64,000 nucleotides of DNA from an uncultured Fodinibius sp. Its GTDB lineage: Bacteria > Bacteroidota > Rhodothermia > Balneolales > Balneolaceae. The stretch lies in contig CAJXOG010000005.1 in NCBI GenBank assembly GCA_913057775.1, positions 124,001 through 188,000 on the forward strand. The letters run 5' to 3'. Shown piece by piece: positions 19,131 through 28,767 of the stretch. Position 1 is the first letter of the stretch. Every line of letters starts with the position of its first letter. The position numbers and the translations under genes are program-made. The notes under the pieces were generated by a model, which saw only the letters and a program-made list of their open reading frames with translations, made no database searches and had not been told where the DNA came from.

Positions 19131-19301
19131 TCCCGAATGCTCTCGGGATCGGTATTTGTAAACAATCATTATTCGAAGCCTTTGCAAAACCCCGAAAATG
19201 AAGATCATCATTGCGAGCATGTCAGCAAATCTCTTGGTCAAAGTTCTTAAAGGAAGATCGCCACATTACATTCGCGATGACAGTAAGGTTTTGCAAAGGC
19301 T
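19131..19301. repeat. Palindromic intergenic repeat with 15-bp terminal inverted repeats
   Basis: Arms agcctttgcaaaacc at 19177-19191 and ggttttgcaaaggct at 19287-19301 are exact reverse complements. Inside, tcattgcgag and ttcgcgatga pair with two mismatches, so much of the 125 bases can fold. A separate small hairpin (tcccga / tcggga) lies at 19131-19148. No reading frame is present. The right terminus is nearly repeated at 54657-54674, so this is a dispersed family. It resembles MITE-like or REP-like elements seen in gaps of many genomes. Confidence 0.7.
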
Positions 19302-19365
19302 CCTTCAAATTAAAGCTGCTGCAAAGCATATTCATTCTATGACTGTGAGTCAATAAATAATACAA

Positions 19366-19402
19366 ATAAAAAAAGGGCTCCGATTGCTCGGAGGCCTTTG
19401 AA
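19366..19402 (-). terminator. Terminator left behind a decayed susD-like gene
   Basis: A nine-base-pair stem with one mismatch (gggctccga / tcggaggcc) and, read on the minus strand, a terminal run of seven T. It lies just past the last codons of the susD-like pseudogene and probably ended its transcript when intact. Confidence 0.6.
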
Positions 19403-19439
19403 ATAAACTTACTTACCTTACGATAAGCTTATAATTATC

Positions 19440-19980
19440 TACCAATTAGGGAGTAACTCCAGAATTAGAACTTGCATAACCACTGTCCCAGAAGGGCAGC
19501 GTATTTGTTTCATCAGCGCCGGGGTTATCAGCAGCTACAAAACAACGTTGGATGATCCAATCGTCGCCAGTCGGTCCATGCTTGCCATCCATCAGGATAT
19601 AATGCAAGCCATTTTTGTTCAGCTATGGCATTAATCTGATCCTGCTGACTTCCTGTTACCGGAAATGGAGCATAATTAGTTCAGATAATCATTCATCTGT
19701 TTTTGAGTTAGATCAACCTCAGATTATACATTGCTCCAATATATCATATCAGTTTCTAGAACATTATTGTTTTTTTGCTTGCGCAGGTGTATCGGTTAAA
19801 CATCCTCTGGCATTTGCTTCGGCACTGATGAATTCTACTTCATCATAAACGAGAAGCAAGCCGTCAAAGCTTTGTCCAAGAAGTGGTCCCGTAATTTTTT
19901 AATAGGCGGCACACAAGTTACTTACTCCATAAGCTCCACCGACATAGTTGCCTCCAAACTGGTTGAAATGCAGTGGCAAT
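19440..19980 (-). pseudogene. SusD-like outer-membrane lipoprotein, decayed C-terminal part
   Basis: No intact frame exists, but minus-strand pieces read as a SusD/RagB family carboxy terminus in the correct order. They are QFGGNYVGGAYG near 19945, LLVYDEVEFISAEANARG near 19850 in a frame preceded by a stop, QINAIAEQKWLALYPDGW near 19610 followed by QAWTDWRR, and finally AADNPGADETNT with PFWDSGY ending near 19452. At least two frame changes and several stops separate them. The EFISAEA and AIAEQKWLALY motifs are hallmarks of the SusD-like_2 family. The neighbour at 20037 is an intact SusD-like gene, so this may be the remnant of a duplicated or replaced susCD locus. Confidence 0.8.
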
Positions 19981-20014
19981 AAAAAAAGCCGCTTCCGAGA
20001 GGAAGCGGCTTCGT
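19981..20014 (-). terminator. Terminator of the first susC-susD operon
   Basis: A perfect ten-base-pair stem (agccgcttcc / ggaagcggct) with a four-base loop, followed on the minus strand by a seven-base T-run, 22 bases after the stop codon of the SusD-like gene. Confidence 0.85.
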
Positions 20015-20036
20015 ATTATAATGTTATTATCATTCT

Positions 20037-21416
20037 CTATTGATTGACTGGTGTTGCATCAAATAATCCTGGCACAGGATCTGGCAGATTATCAGAATTT
20101 GTATTTCGCTCATCCTGCGGATAAAGGAATCGCTGAGGGAATTCGCTACCCTGAACAGGTGATAGCCCATCCACGTTATAATCAATTCTTCGCACGAAGT
20201 TGAATCCTTCGATTTGACCTATCAGACCTAAGTAGGTCCAATTGCGAACATGCTGTGGAATGTCAGTATTTGCATAAGCACCCCCTGCTTCAAAATCAGT
20301 AAGAACCAAGTCATCGTAATTATCGGTACCAAACTTATTATCCAAATAATCACGGGAGTTATTCAATGCTTCAATAGCATTCTGATTTCCTGCTGTTGTA
20401 CCTTTTGCAGCTTCAGCTTCAGCAATAATCATCTGGTTTTCCATATATGTCACTAATGGAAATGATTCGGTTGCAGCAGCAAAACCATCCGTACTATTCA
20501 GGTCAGTACCATCATAGTAGTAATTAAGACGAGCTGTTTCGTCAGTTTTGCCATTATTTCCATTATTTAACATATCCAGTGCATGAGATCTGTCGGCAGC
20601 CAGATAACCAGCACGCTCTACATTTGTAAATGCGTAGTACAGATTTTGGTTACGTGCCTGTTGCGGTCCATGCGGCATTAATGCATCTCCGGTACCATCG
20701 GCAGCATCTATACCGCTCTGTGCGGCCGTTAATGCGCCAGAAACATCTCCAGTATGCATCAGGTAACGTGCTTTTAGAGTGTAAGCTACTTTTAACCACT
20801 TACTTGCATCACCACCTAGAGAGGTTACATCGCTTGAAATACCGACTGAGGAGTTAGCTTCTAATGTTGTAATAGCTTCATTCAATAACGTTTGAACACT
20901 GCTATATACACTTGATTGTCCATCGTATGATGGCGTAGTAGTCTCATCAGAATTTATGGCTTCAGAAAATGGAACATCTCCCCAGAGCGCAGTAACCTGC
21001 CCCATGAGCATGGCCTCCCAAATTTTGGTTGTAGCCACCTGATTTTGAGGCACAACATTGAGAGCATTGTATTTCTCTCTGGCTAAGCGCAAATTGGTAA
21101 GTCCACGCACATACGCCATGAACCAGTCACTATCACTGTCTGACGCAGTCACATTGTAGGAATAGATACTGCTATACTGGCGGTCTTCTCCAGAAAAGTA
21201 TTGCGCCCACATGCTTCCTTTACGAGCTGAATGGGATTCTAAAAAAGTAACCGCTCCGACTTGACCTGCGACAAATATCTTGTCAGCAGGTGCTGAGGTT
21301 GGATTATTAGGATTTTCATTGTAACCATCAGTAAACGAATTGGTCACAGAATCACATCCTATAACACCAACCAAAAGCAATACAAAAGCTATGTATTTTA
21401 TATTGGTAAATTTCAT
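20037..21416 (-). CDS. SusD/RagB-like outer-membrane lipoprotein
   Basis: A 459-residue lipoprotein with signal MKFTNIKYIAFVLLLVGVIG before the lipobox cysteine (VIGC). The SusD-like_2 pattern is visible: NPNNPTSAP near residue 35, IWEAMLMGQVTALWGDVPFSEA near 128, and MENQMIIAEAEAAKG near 330, the typical IxAEA helix. It would sit on the cell surface over the SusC-type channel and bind the substrate, often glycan or peptide. It lies 23 bases after susC on the same strand. The carboxy-terminal signature differs from classical SusD but fits RagB-type members. The substrate is unknown. Confidence 0.9.
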   Translation of the reverse strand: MKFTNIKYIAFVLLLVGVIGCDSVTNSFTDGYNENPNNPTSAPADKIFVAGQVGAVTFLESHSARKGSMWAQYFSGEDRQYSSIYSYNVTASDSDSDWFMAYVRGLTNLRLAREKYNALNVVPQNQVATTKIWEAMLMGQVTALWGDVPFSEAINSDETTTPSYDGQSSVYSSVQTLLNEAITTLEANSSVGISSDVTSLGGDASKWLKVAYTLKARYLMHTGDVSGALTAAQSGIDAADGTGDALMPHGPQQARNQNLYYAFTNVERAGYLAADRSHALDMLNNGNNGKTDETARLNYYYDGTDLNSTDGFAAATESFPLVTYMENQMIIAEAEAAKGTTAGNQNAIEALNNSRDYLDNKFGTDNYDDLVLTDFEAGGAYANTDIPQHVRNWTYLGLIGQIEGFNFVRRIDYNVDGLSPVQGSEFPQRFLYPQDERNTNSDNLPDPVPGLFDATPVNQ

Positions 21417-21439
21417 AATAACTATATTTATAAAATTAA

Positions 21440-24400
21440 TTAGTAATTGACCTTCACAGAAAAGATGAACGACCTAGTACTTGGATTGTTAAAATAATCT
21501 AGGCCAAATCCATTTGAAGGACCCGTTAAGTTCGTTTCAGGGTCAATACCTGAATAGTCAGTGAAGAGTAACAGATTACGCCCTGTAGCACTAAGATCAA
21601 CAGACCTCAACCCAGTTGCATCTCGGAAACCTTGTCCACTAATGCTATAACCGAGTGAGACTTGGCGTAACCGAACAAATCCACCATCTTCAATATTTGG
21701 TTCAGCCGGACCCGTGAATCCAGAAAATGGACCGGAATAATGTGCAACCCCAGTTACGGCAACGGGACCACCGCCAAAATCCTCAACATAGCCTCGGAAG
21801 GTTTCACCTTCTTGTATGGTTCCACCGTCCCAAGTTGTTAAATCTTGGTCAGCAGTAGTTTCCCAATCCTGTGAGCCATGGACACCGAAGAATTTAAGTG
21901 CACCTTTCGTACCGTTCCAGACATCTCCACCCTGTTTAATATCAACAAGGAAATTTAGTCTCAGACCTTTATAGTTTACGGTACTTCCTACACCTGCTCT
22001 CCAGTCCGGATTGGGATTCCCGATTATTTTCTGCGCAGCCGCAGCTTGAGGAAATCCATTGTCATCAAGTGTTAAGCTTCCGTCATCATTACGAGCCCAA
22101 GCATTACCAAAGAATACACCGTACTCTTCACCAACAATTGCCGATGATGTTGCACTGGTAAAGCCCGCAAGACCAAGTTCATTAGCACCAGCGAGCGAAG
22201 TTACCTTGTTAATATTCTTTGACCAGTTACCATTGATAACCCAGCTGAACTCTTGAGATCTGATCATCTCTATACTAAGATCAGCTTCGAAACCTTTGTT
22301 TTCAATGGCACCAGCATTAGCTAACTGCGTACTAAAACCGGATGACGGAGCACGATCTACACCTAAGATCGCATCTTCAGTCTCAGTGATATATCGTGTC
22401 AAACTTAAATCAATACGGTCATTGAAAAACCTAAGATCTGCACCAACCTCATATTCTGTAGTGCGTTCAACTTTTAGATTGGCATTTCCTGCCTCAGATG
22501 AACGTGCAAAACCACCGCCATATTCAGCAGGATTCAAGCTTTCACCCCAGCTTCCAACTATATTACCTTGGAAAAAGGTAGTTTGTGTTGAGTAGATGGG
22601 CGGCTGTGTTCCCGCTTCACCATATGAAAGTCGCAATTTACCAAAGCTTAAAATGTCATTATCACTTAGAGCATCTAACTCAGTAAACTGCCACGCTAAG
22701 CTTGCCGATGGGTAAAAGAAAGATCCATCTGTATTTTCACCAAATGTAGAAGCACTTTCTTCTCTTCCTGTAACTTCAAGGAAAAGCATATCATAGGCAC
22801 TTATATCAAGCACACCATAAATGGCAGAAGTCCTTTGTGTACTTCGTTCCTGAAATGGGTTTTTACTATTGTAATTTGAAACATCCCGATTAAATCCTTG
22901 AAGAATTATATCAGTAGATGTCGCTCCTACCTCATCATATTCGCGATGATTTACATTCCATCCTACAGTCAAAGTACCTGAAAAGTCTTCATTTAATGTA
23001 TGAGAAGCTTTTGCAATTAAATCAGAATTAACTTGGTATTGACCAAGCTTTTGTTCTGTAAGTGCTCCTGAAGGATTACTTGCATCGTAGGTGGGAAATA
23101 CCGAATACCGTCTGTCAGTGTAGGTATCTACTCCTAATCGATGCGTAAAACTTAACCAAGAAGTAGGATCATACTGCAATTCTGTACTTCCAAGTATCCG
23201 CTGGACTTGCGTTTCATTTAGTGCATTTTCAATAGTCCACAATGGATTATTGTAAATAGGTGAATCACCTGCACCAACAGGATTCCTATAGCTGCGGTGC
23301 TTTCCGGGGGTAATACTTCCATCTGGGTTTACGTAATCAACAGTATGCGGCCTAAAGTCAAAGTCAGGCGAAGTACGATATGCTCCCAAAAGTAATCCGG
23401 AAACATTAGATCCCTGCTGAATACGATTGGAAGTAGAATTGGTATACTGTGCATTTACCGTCGCTGAAAAATTATCCCAGTTCCGCGTAGCTACACCCTT
23501 AACAGTAGTCCTATTATAGTCACTGTTATCTAATATAATTCCATCTTGAGCTACATTTCCAACGCTCAAGCGAAATGTTCCGTTTTCAGAGCCCCCGCTG
23601 ATTGAAATCGAGTTATCTCTTTTTAACCCATTTTCAAAAATCGCTTCTGAGTGATCATAGGTTTGACGTGAATTTTTCTGAGTAATAACTCCATACTTTT
23701 CACCGTCTGGGCCAAAGTAGGCATTACCATCAGACATATCCATCACATCATCGCCACCAGGCCGATCAGCAATTTTGTCACCCCAAGAAAATGGAGTCCC
23801 AGAGACATAAGAACCCCCAATACCTTGACCATACTTCTTCTGGAGATCCACTGTTTTATTTAAAACATCAACAGACCATTCTGACTTAACAGAAATGTTA
23901 ACCTTATTACCTTCCGTAGCTTGCCCTGTTTTAGTTTCAATTAGGACAACCCCATTGGATGCTCGCGATCCCCAAAGTGCAGCGGCAGAAGGTCCTTTTA
24001 ATACCTGTACCGACTCAATATCATCAGGATTTAAGTCATTAATTCGAGATTGCTGTTGTACGCCACCAACGCCTGAACCGATTGTTGCGTTAGACACAGG
24101 CACACCATCAATAACAAAAAGTGGATCAATATCCCCTGTAATCGTATTAGCACCTCGTATTACAATACGAGAAGCTGCTCCGGGATCTCCACCAGTACCA
24201 GTGACATTAACTCCCGCAGCTTTACCAGACAATCCGGAAACCACATCAAGTTCCCCAGAAGCTGCTATATCATTACCGGAAACTTGTGCCGATGAGGTCC
24301 CTTGCTCGTCTGCATTTTCTTCAAAACCAAGGGCACTTACTACCACTTCATCCAAACCCACCACATCGGGGGCCATCTGAATGTTATAAACGTTTTCTCC

Positions 24401-24673
24401 GGCATCTACTTCAATTTCCTGAGTATATTGCTGATACCCAACAAACGAAGCTTGAATGGTATAGGTGCCACTCTCAACACCAGTGATGGTATATTCACCA
24501 TTGGCGTCAGTAGAAGCACCTGTTTCCAGTTCTTGTATTACAACATTTACACCTGGCATTGTTTCTCCTGTTTCGGAATCAGTAACTGTTCCTGTTACTG
24601 TCCCATTTTGCGCTACTGAAGTAGCAGCAAAAAACAGCATAAACATTGCCATAGAAAGTAACTTTCTAAGCAT
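21440..24673 (-). CDS. SusC/RagA family TonB-dependent outer-membrane receptor
   Basis: Preferred start is the ATG at 24673, which yields a signal peptide (MLRKLLSMAMFMLFFAATSVAQ); an in-frame ATG at 24745 adds 24 polar residues ahead of it and is unlikely. Then a CarboxypepD_reg-like domain (GTVTGTVTDSETGETMPGVN, about 25-105), a TonB plug (DEVVVSALG as the SusC signature, then IRGANTITG and PLFVIDGVPV), and a 22-strand barrel ending in an aromatic residue. It imports oligomeric nutrients with energy from TonB-ExbBD. It is the first gene of a pair with the SusD-like lipoprotein. Confidence 0.95.
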   Translation of the reverse strand: MLRKLLSMAMFMLFFAATSVAQNGTVTGTVTDSETGETMPGVNVVIQELETGASTDANGEYTITGVESGTYTIQASFVGYQQYTQEIEVDAGENVYNIQMAPDVVGLDEVVVSALGFEENADEQGTSSAQVSGNDIAASGELDVVSGLSGKAAGVNVTGTGGDPGAASRIVIRGANTITGDIDPLFVIDGVPVSNATIGSGVGGVQQQSRINDLNPDDIESVQVLKGPSAAALWGSRASNGVVLIETKTGQATEGNKVNISVKSEWSVDVLNKTVDLQKKYGQGIGGSYVSGTPFSWGDKIADRPGGDDVMDMSDGNAYFGPDGEKYGVITQKNSRQTYDHSEAIFENGLKRDNSISISGGSENGTFRLSVGNVAQDGIILDNSDYNRTTVKGVATRNWDNFSATVNAQYTNSTSNRIQQGSNVSGLLLGAYRTSPDFDFRPHTVDYVNPDGSITPGKHRSYRNPVGAGDSPIYNNPLWTIENALNETQVQRILGSTELQYDPTSWLSFTHRLGVDTYTDRRYSVFPTYDASNPSGALTEQKLGQYQVNSDLIAKASHTLNEDFSGTLTVGWNVNHREYDEVGATSTDIILQGFNRDVSNYNSKNPFQERSTQRTSAIYGVLDISAYDMLFLEVTGREESASTFGENTDGSFFYPSASLAWQFTELDALSDNDILSFGKLRLSYGEAGTQPPIYSTQTTFFQGNIVGSWGESLNPAEYGGGFARSSEAGNANLKVERTTEYEVGADLRFFNDRIDLSLTRYITETEDAILGVDRAPSSGFSTQLANAGAIENKGFEADLSIEMIRSQEFSWVINGNWSKNINKVTSLAGANELGLAGFTSATSSAIVGEEYGVFFGNAWARNDDGSLTLDDNGFPQAAAAQKIIGNPNPDWRAGVGSTVNYKGLRLNFLVDIKQGGDVWNGTKGALKFFGVHGSQDWETTADQDLTTWDGGTIQEGETFRGYVEDFGGGPVAVTGVAHYSGPFSGFTGPAEPNIEDGGFVRLRQVSLGYSISGQGFRDATGLRSVDLSATGRNLLLFTDYSGIDPETNLTGPSNGFGLDYFNNPSTRSFIFSVKVNY

Positions 24674-24974
24674 AATTAGATATGTTTTATTATTGTTTTT
24701 ATTTAACCATACCATCCCCTTGGAAACTATTACGCTATCTCGCAACCTGTCCCAATAGATGGAGTATTTAATTTATGTGCTTATTAACCACATAAAATCC
24801 TTGAATTGATTTCTTGCTTTCAAATAACTTAAAAGAGCAAATATTGCTATCTGCATTTAGCTAATACTAATCCTAATAATACTAAAATAATTTACATTGT
24901 CAATCGTTAAAAATAGTCTAAGTGGAGAATATGGTGGAATTGCTACAAAAAAATGGACAGTTAGCTAAGCCAGA

Positions 24975-25200
24975 TCATGCAGCAAGTTCTTGTTGTTGGA
25001 TTAAATAATCTTGCATTCCCGACGGCGTGCGATAGTCCAGCGTAGAATGCTGCGCCAGATCTCAATAAAGGTAAATATTACCCCCCCCGAAGACTGTTAT
25101 AATTACAATGTATAGGTTCAATTGGTAGTTTTGCTTTAAAGGTTTTAAAGCAGAACTCGGCTAGAGCATTATCCCAGCAAGTTGCCTTTGCGGCTCGAGC
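24975..25200 (-). pseudogene. Remnant of an IS3-family transposase (OrfB C-terminus)
   Basis: Minus-strand reading gives CWDNALAEFCFKTFKAKLP, matching the IS3-family OrfB region around the last catalytic glutamate (NCWDNAVAESFF in relatives). After a frame change it continues QHSTLDYRTPSGMQDYL, ending at the tga at 24975-24977; RTP/RSP after HSTLDY is the family's carboxy-terminal signature. A run of eight C at 25081-25088 lies close to the frame break. The amino-terminal part, OrfA and the IS ends are not recognisable, so the element is dead. Confidence 0.8.
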
Positions 25201-25353
25201 TTTTAGCAGGTCCAAATATTTACGTACCCTCCTCCCTCTCGGAGGGTCACCGAGAATACTTTCCTGAAAAGGAGGCCTATTTAGAAACTACTTCTCATCT
25301 TAAACTCACGTTTTTACCATCTCTCAAAAACAAATGACCCAACTTTTGATCCA

Positions 25354-26895
25354 TTATCCCAGCCAGCCTTCCCGATCCAAACTTCGATATTGGATAGCTT
25401 CAGCAATATGATTCGATCGAATATTTTCCGACTGCTCAAGATCAGCAATGGTTCTGGATACTTTGAGTATACGATCATATGCACGGGCCGATAATCCCAA
25501 TGAAGTAATTGCTTTTTTAAGCATCTGCTTGCCGGCATTATCGAGCGTACATATTTTTCGCGACATTTTGGTATTCATCTGCGCATTACAATACACATCA
25601 TCTATACCCATAAAACGTTGGGTTTGTACTTCGCGTGCCCGAATCACCCTTTTTCTTATTTCACGCGACGGCTCTCCCTTTGATTTACTGGAAAGCTCAT
25701 CATAACCCACTTTCTGCACATCAATATGAAGATCGATTCGATCAAGCATGGGCCCACTTATTTTACTCAAATAACGCTGCATTTGTGCAGGAGAAGCACC
25801 CCCGGGATCCGCAGGATCATACCAATCACCGGTAGGTGACGGATTCATGGAAGCAACCAACATAATTCTACTGGGATAGCTTACGCTCATGCGCGCACGC
25901 GATATACTAACAGACCCATCTTCGAGCGGTTGCCGCATCACTTCAAGGGCACTTCGTTTGAATTCGGGCAGTTCATCCAAAAATAAAACACCATTATGAG
26001 CCATAGAAATTTCGCCCGGCATGGGTATGCTACCCCCTCCGACAAGTGCAACGTCAGAAACTGTGTGATGCGGTGAGCGAAACGGGCGCTTTGTTACCAG
26101 CGCTTCGCCCGTTGGTAACAATCCCGCTACGGAATGTATTTTCGTTGTTTCCAAAGCTTCGTCAAGCGTTAGCGGGGGCAATACTGTGGGCAACCGTCGC
26201 GCCATCATCGTCTTTCCAGATCCCGGTGGGCCTACCATAATTACGTTATGCCCCCCGGCCGCGGAAACTTCCAGTGCACGTTTAACATTTTCCTGTCCCC
26301 GCACATCACTAAAATCCAGTATTTCTCCCTCCCCATTTTGCCTGAACATCTTTTTTACATCTACATTCAAAGACTGATACGAATCCATATCACGTAACCA
26401 GCCCATTACCTCTGTTAAATGTTCAAACGCATATACATCAATCCCATCGACCACAGCCGCTTCAGGACCATTTGCTGCCGGAACGACCATATTTACTAAT
26501 CCCTTGTCGCGAGCTTGAACGGCCATCGGCAAAACTCCTTTTACCGGACGTAATTTACCGTCGAGCGCCAATTCACCCAAAATTAATGTCTCCTCAAGTT
26601 TATCAGTTTTAATTTGTCCGGATACATTTAACAGTGTTACAGCAATAGGCAGATCAAAAGCGCTTCCTTCTTTGGGCAGATCGGCCGGTGCCAGATTAAC
26701 CGTAATACGTCCCTTCGGAAATTCGGCATTCGAATTCTTTAACGCCGCTTCAATACGATCGCTTGATTCACTTACAGCACGATCCGGCAATCCCACTAAA
26801 AAATACTTGGGCACACCGGTTGACATATTTGTCTCTACTTCGATTAGGCGGGCATCAACTCCAATGGTAGAAGCGCAATAAACACGTGATAACAT
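25354..26895 (-). CDS. YifB family Mg chelatase-like AAA ATPase (ComM-like)
   Basis: A 513-residue protein. Residues 1-170 form the ChlI-type domain with a Lon-protease-like fold (GLPDRAVSESSDRIEAAL). The AAA core has Walker A GPPGSGKTMMAR near 224, Walker B VLFLDELPEF, and MNPSPTGDW near 350. The carboxy-terminal Mg_chelatase_C region includes RAYDRILKVSRTIADLE. ComM of this family acts as a hexameric branch-migration helicase in natural transformation. The role in this organism is inferred from family only. It is transcribed alone. Confidence 0.93.
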   Translation of the reverse strand: MLSRVYCASTIGVDARLIEVETNMSTGVPKYFLVGLPDRAVSESSDRIEAALKNSNAEFPKGRITVNLAPADLPKEGSAFDLPIAVTLLNVSGQIKTDKLEETLILGELALDGKLRPVKGVLPMAVQARDKGLVNMVVPAANGPEAAVVDGIDVYAFEHLTEVMGWLRDMDSYQSLNVDVKKMFRQNGEGEILDFSDVRGQENVKRALEVSAAGGHNVIMVGPPGSGKTMMARRLPTVLPPLTLDEALETTKIHSVAGLLPTGEALVTKRPFRSPHHTVSDVALVGGGSIPMPGEISMAHNGVLFLDELPEFKRSALEVMRQPLEDGSVSISRARMSVSYPSRIMLVASMNPSPTGDWYDPADPGGASPAQMQRYLSKISGPMLDRIDLHIDVQKVGYDELSSKSKGEPSREIRKRVIRAREVQTQRFMGIDDVYCNAQMNTKMSRKICTLDNAGKQMLKKAITSLGLSARAYDRILKVSRTIADLEQSENIRSNHIAEAIQYRSLDREGWLG

Positions 26896-27004
26896 AATAT
26901 CTCCTGATGAATCATTTGCAATTATTTAACGTAGTAAGACCTTGAAGCAAATGATTCCTTACAAAAGGAGTTTATTTTTTCAGTAACCAGCATCAAATAT
27001 TAAG

Positions 27005-27448
27005 ATGAAAACTCATATTATGAATACTTCAAACTCCCGAAAAACATTTACGGAAGAAATACAAGGCACCGTCTCTGAAATTATCAGTCAAGTCAAAAAA
27101 ATAATTAAGGAGGGCAACGCTCGGCGGGTTATCATAAAAAACTCGAAAGGCAAGGTTTTATTTCAGTCTCAGCTTACTGTTGGCGTTGGCGGGGCGGCTG
27201 TTTTGACAAGTATTGCCCCTGTAGTTTCGGCTATTGGGATGTTTGTCCTGTTTATGAACGATGTCAAAATTATTGTCGAACGCTATCCCGAGGATGAAAC
27301 CGAAGAAGAGAGTGATGAGTATGAGGTAGAAGCCGATTTTATCGAAATCCGGGACGAGGAAGAAACCGAAACATTCGATAAAAGTGAAGATTCGAAATCA
27401 GAAGAGAAGACAGATAAAACAGTAGGCAAAGACGACAGTGATCAGTAA
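27005..27448 (+). CDS. DUF4342 domain-containing protein
   Basis: A 147-residue protein. Residues 10-100 match DUF4342: KTFTEEIQGTVSEIISQVKKIIKEGNARRV, with a helix then beta strands, and a hydrophobic segment near 60-82 (GVGGAAVLTSIAPVVSAIGM) likely to insert in or lie on a membrane. The tail is highly acidic. A second ATG at 27020 could also be the start. Function unknown. An 11-base inverted repeat overlaps its stop codon (27436-27446 with 27482-27492). Confidence 0.8.
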   Translation: MKTHIMNTSNSRKTFTEEIQGTVSEIISQVKKIIKEGNARRVIIKNSKGKVLFQSQLTVGVGGAAVLTSIAPVVSAIGMFVLFMNDVKIIVERYPEDETEEESDEYEVEADFIEIRDEEETETFDKSEDSKSEEKTDKTVGKDDSDQ

Positions 27449-27502
27449 ACAGTTAACAACGTTTTGTGCTGTTATTCGAAAACTGATCACTGCTTGCAAA
27501 AA

Positions 27503-28483
27503 TCACTTCCAGTGCTCTTCGGCTACGGCTTCTTTGGAAACTTCCATTTCAGCCAGATAGCTTTCAGCATCGAGTGCGGCTTTACAGCCGGTACCTGCTG
27601 CCGTAACGGCCTGACGATATATCGCGTCCATTGCATCTCCCGAAGCAAATATGCCCGGCATATCTGTTCGTGTTGATTGGCCTTTTGTTTTAATGTATCC
27701 GACGTCATCCATTTCTAATACACCTTTGAACAGATCGGTATTAGGTTTATGACCGATGGCAATAAAGACTCCTGTTACATCATCAAGTGTGGTAATTTCC
27801 TGAGTCTCATTATTGATGACTTTTACCCCGTCAACGGCATCTTCGCCCAACACTTCTTCGAGCTCGGTATCCCACATAAACTCAATTTTATCATCATTAA
27901 ATGCACGCTGCTGCATGGTCTTTGATGCGCGCAGCTCCTGGCGCCGATGAAGCACGGTAACCTTACTGGCAAACTTCGTCAGGAATGTTGCTTCTTCCAT
28001 TGCCGTATCTCCACCGCCTACAACAATTACATGCTGATCACGGAAGAAAGCACCATCACAAGTGGCGCAGGCAGAAACTCCTTTTCCGCGCATTTTTTGC
28101 TCGCTATCAAGTCCCAACCATTTTGCGGATGCACCGGTAGATATAATAATGGCCTTGGCTTTTATTTCTACCTCTTCATCAATGGTCATCTTATAAGGAC
28201 GCTCATCAAACTCAATATTCGTGACCATACCGTAACGCGTATCAGCGCCAAAACGCTGTGCCTGTTCTCGAAAATCCTGCATCATTTGCGGTCCCATGAC
28301 ACCTTCCGGATATCCGGGATAATTCTCTACATCAGTCGTCTGCATCAATTGTCCGCCGGGTTCTGGTCCTTCAAATACAATCGGATTCAAATCAGCACGC
28401 GCCGCATACAGCGCAGCCGTTAATCCTGCGGGACCACTTCCTACGATGACAACATCAAACGTTTTTCCTGCAATATCTTCCAT
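27503..28483 (-). CDS. trxB: Thioredoxin-disulfide reductase
   Basis: A 326-residue flavoprotein. The FAD-binding GSGPAGLTAALYAARA lies near 15-30, the redox-active CATC near 140-143 (ACATCDGAFF), the NADPH-binding GGGDTAMEEATFL near 157, and the second FAD motif GIFASGDAMDAIYRQ near 285. It reduces thioredoxin with NADPH in the cytoplasm. Length and motif order are standard. It is convergent with the DUF4342 gene and appears monocistronic. Confidence 0.96.
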   Translation of the reverse strand: MEDIAGKTFDVVIVGSGPAGLTAALYAARADLNPIVFEGPEPGGQLMQTTDVENYPGYPEGVMGPQMMQDFREQAQRFGADTRYGMVTNIEFDERPYKMTIDEEVEIKAKAIIISTGASAKWLGLDSEQKMRGKGVSACATCDGAFFRDQHVIVVGGGDTAMEEATFLTKFASKVTVLHRRQELRASKTMQQRAFNDDKIEFMWDTELEEVLGEDAVDGVKVINNETQEITTLDDVTGVFIAIGHKPNTDLFKGVLEMDDVGYIKTKGQSTRTDMPGIFASGDAMDAIYRQAVTAAGTGCKAALDAESYLAEMEVSKEAVAEEHWK

Positions 28484-28767
28484 GAATAATTTTATCTATT
28501 TCGCTTAATAATTTCATATAAAGGTACAAAAATAAGAGGTAAGAATTGAGTCGATATTTCTTATCTCCTTTATAGGATTCATCAATTAAAATTCTGCTCA
28601 CTTACTTCGATGAGTTAATAAATCCAAATCTTACGCTGTAATTTTGCATATACTAAAGAAAATCCTCACTATGAATTTTTCAATGGTTCTATTTTGAAAA
28701 TCCCGTTTGCAATACTGTGACTTTTCAATAAGTTGTGCTTTAACCTTAAACTTTTCGGGTATCTACT

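Noticed and set aside
23895-24380. A 161-codon plus-strand frame inside susC
   Set aside because: Antisense shadow of the conserved plug domain; composition follows the real gene on the other strand.
27436-27492. Perfect 11-bp inverted repeat between DUF4342 and trxB, considered as a terminator
   Set aside because: There is a 35-base loop and no T-run at the right place; it may reduce readthrough but cannot be called a terminator.
28527-28534. CAAAAATA as a minus-strand -7 box for trxB
   Set aside because: It matches TAnnTTTG, but no TTG lies at the right distance upstream, and such AT-rich matches are frequent by chance.
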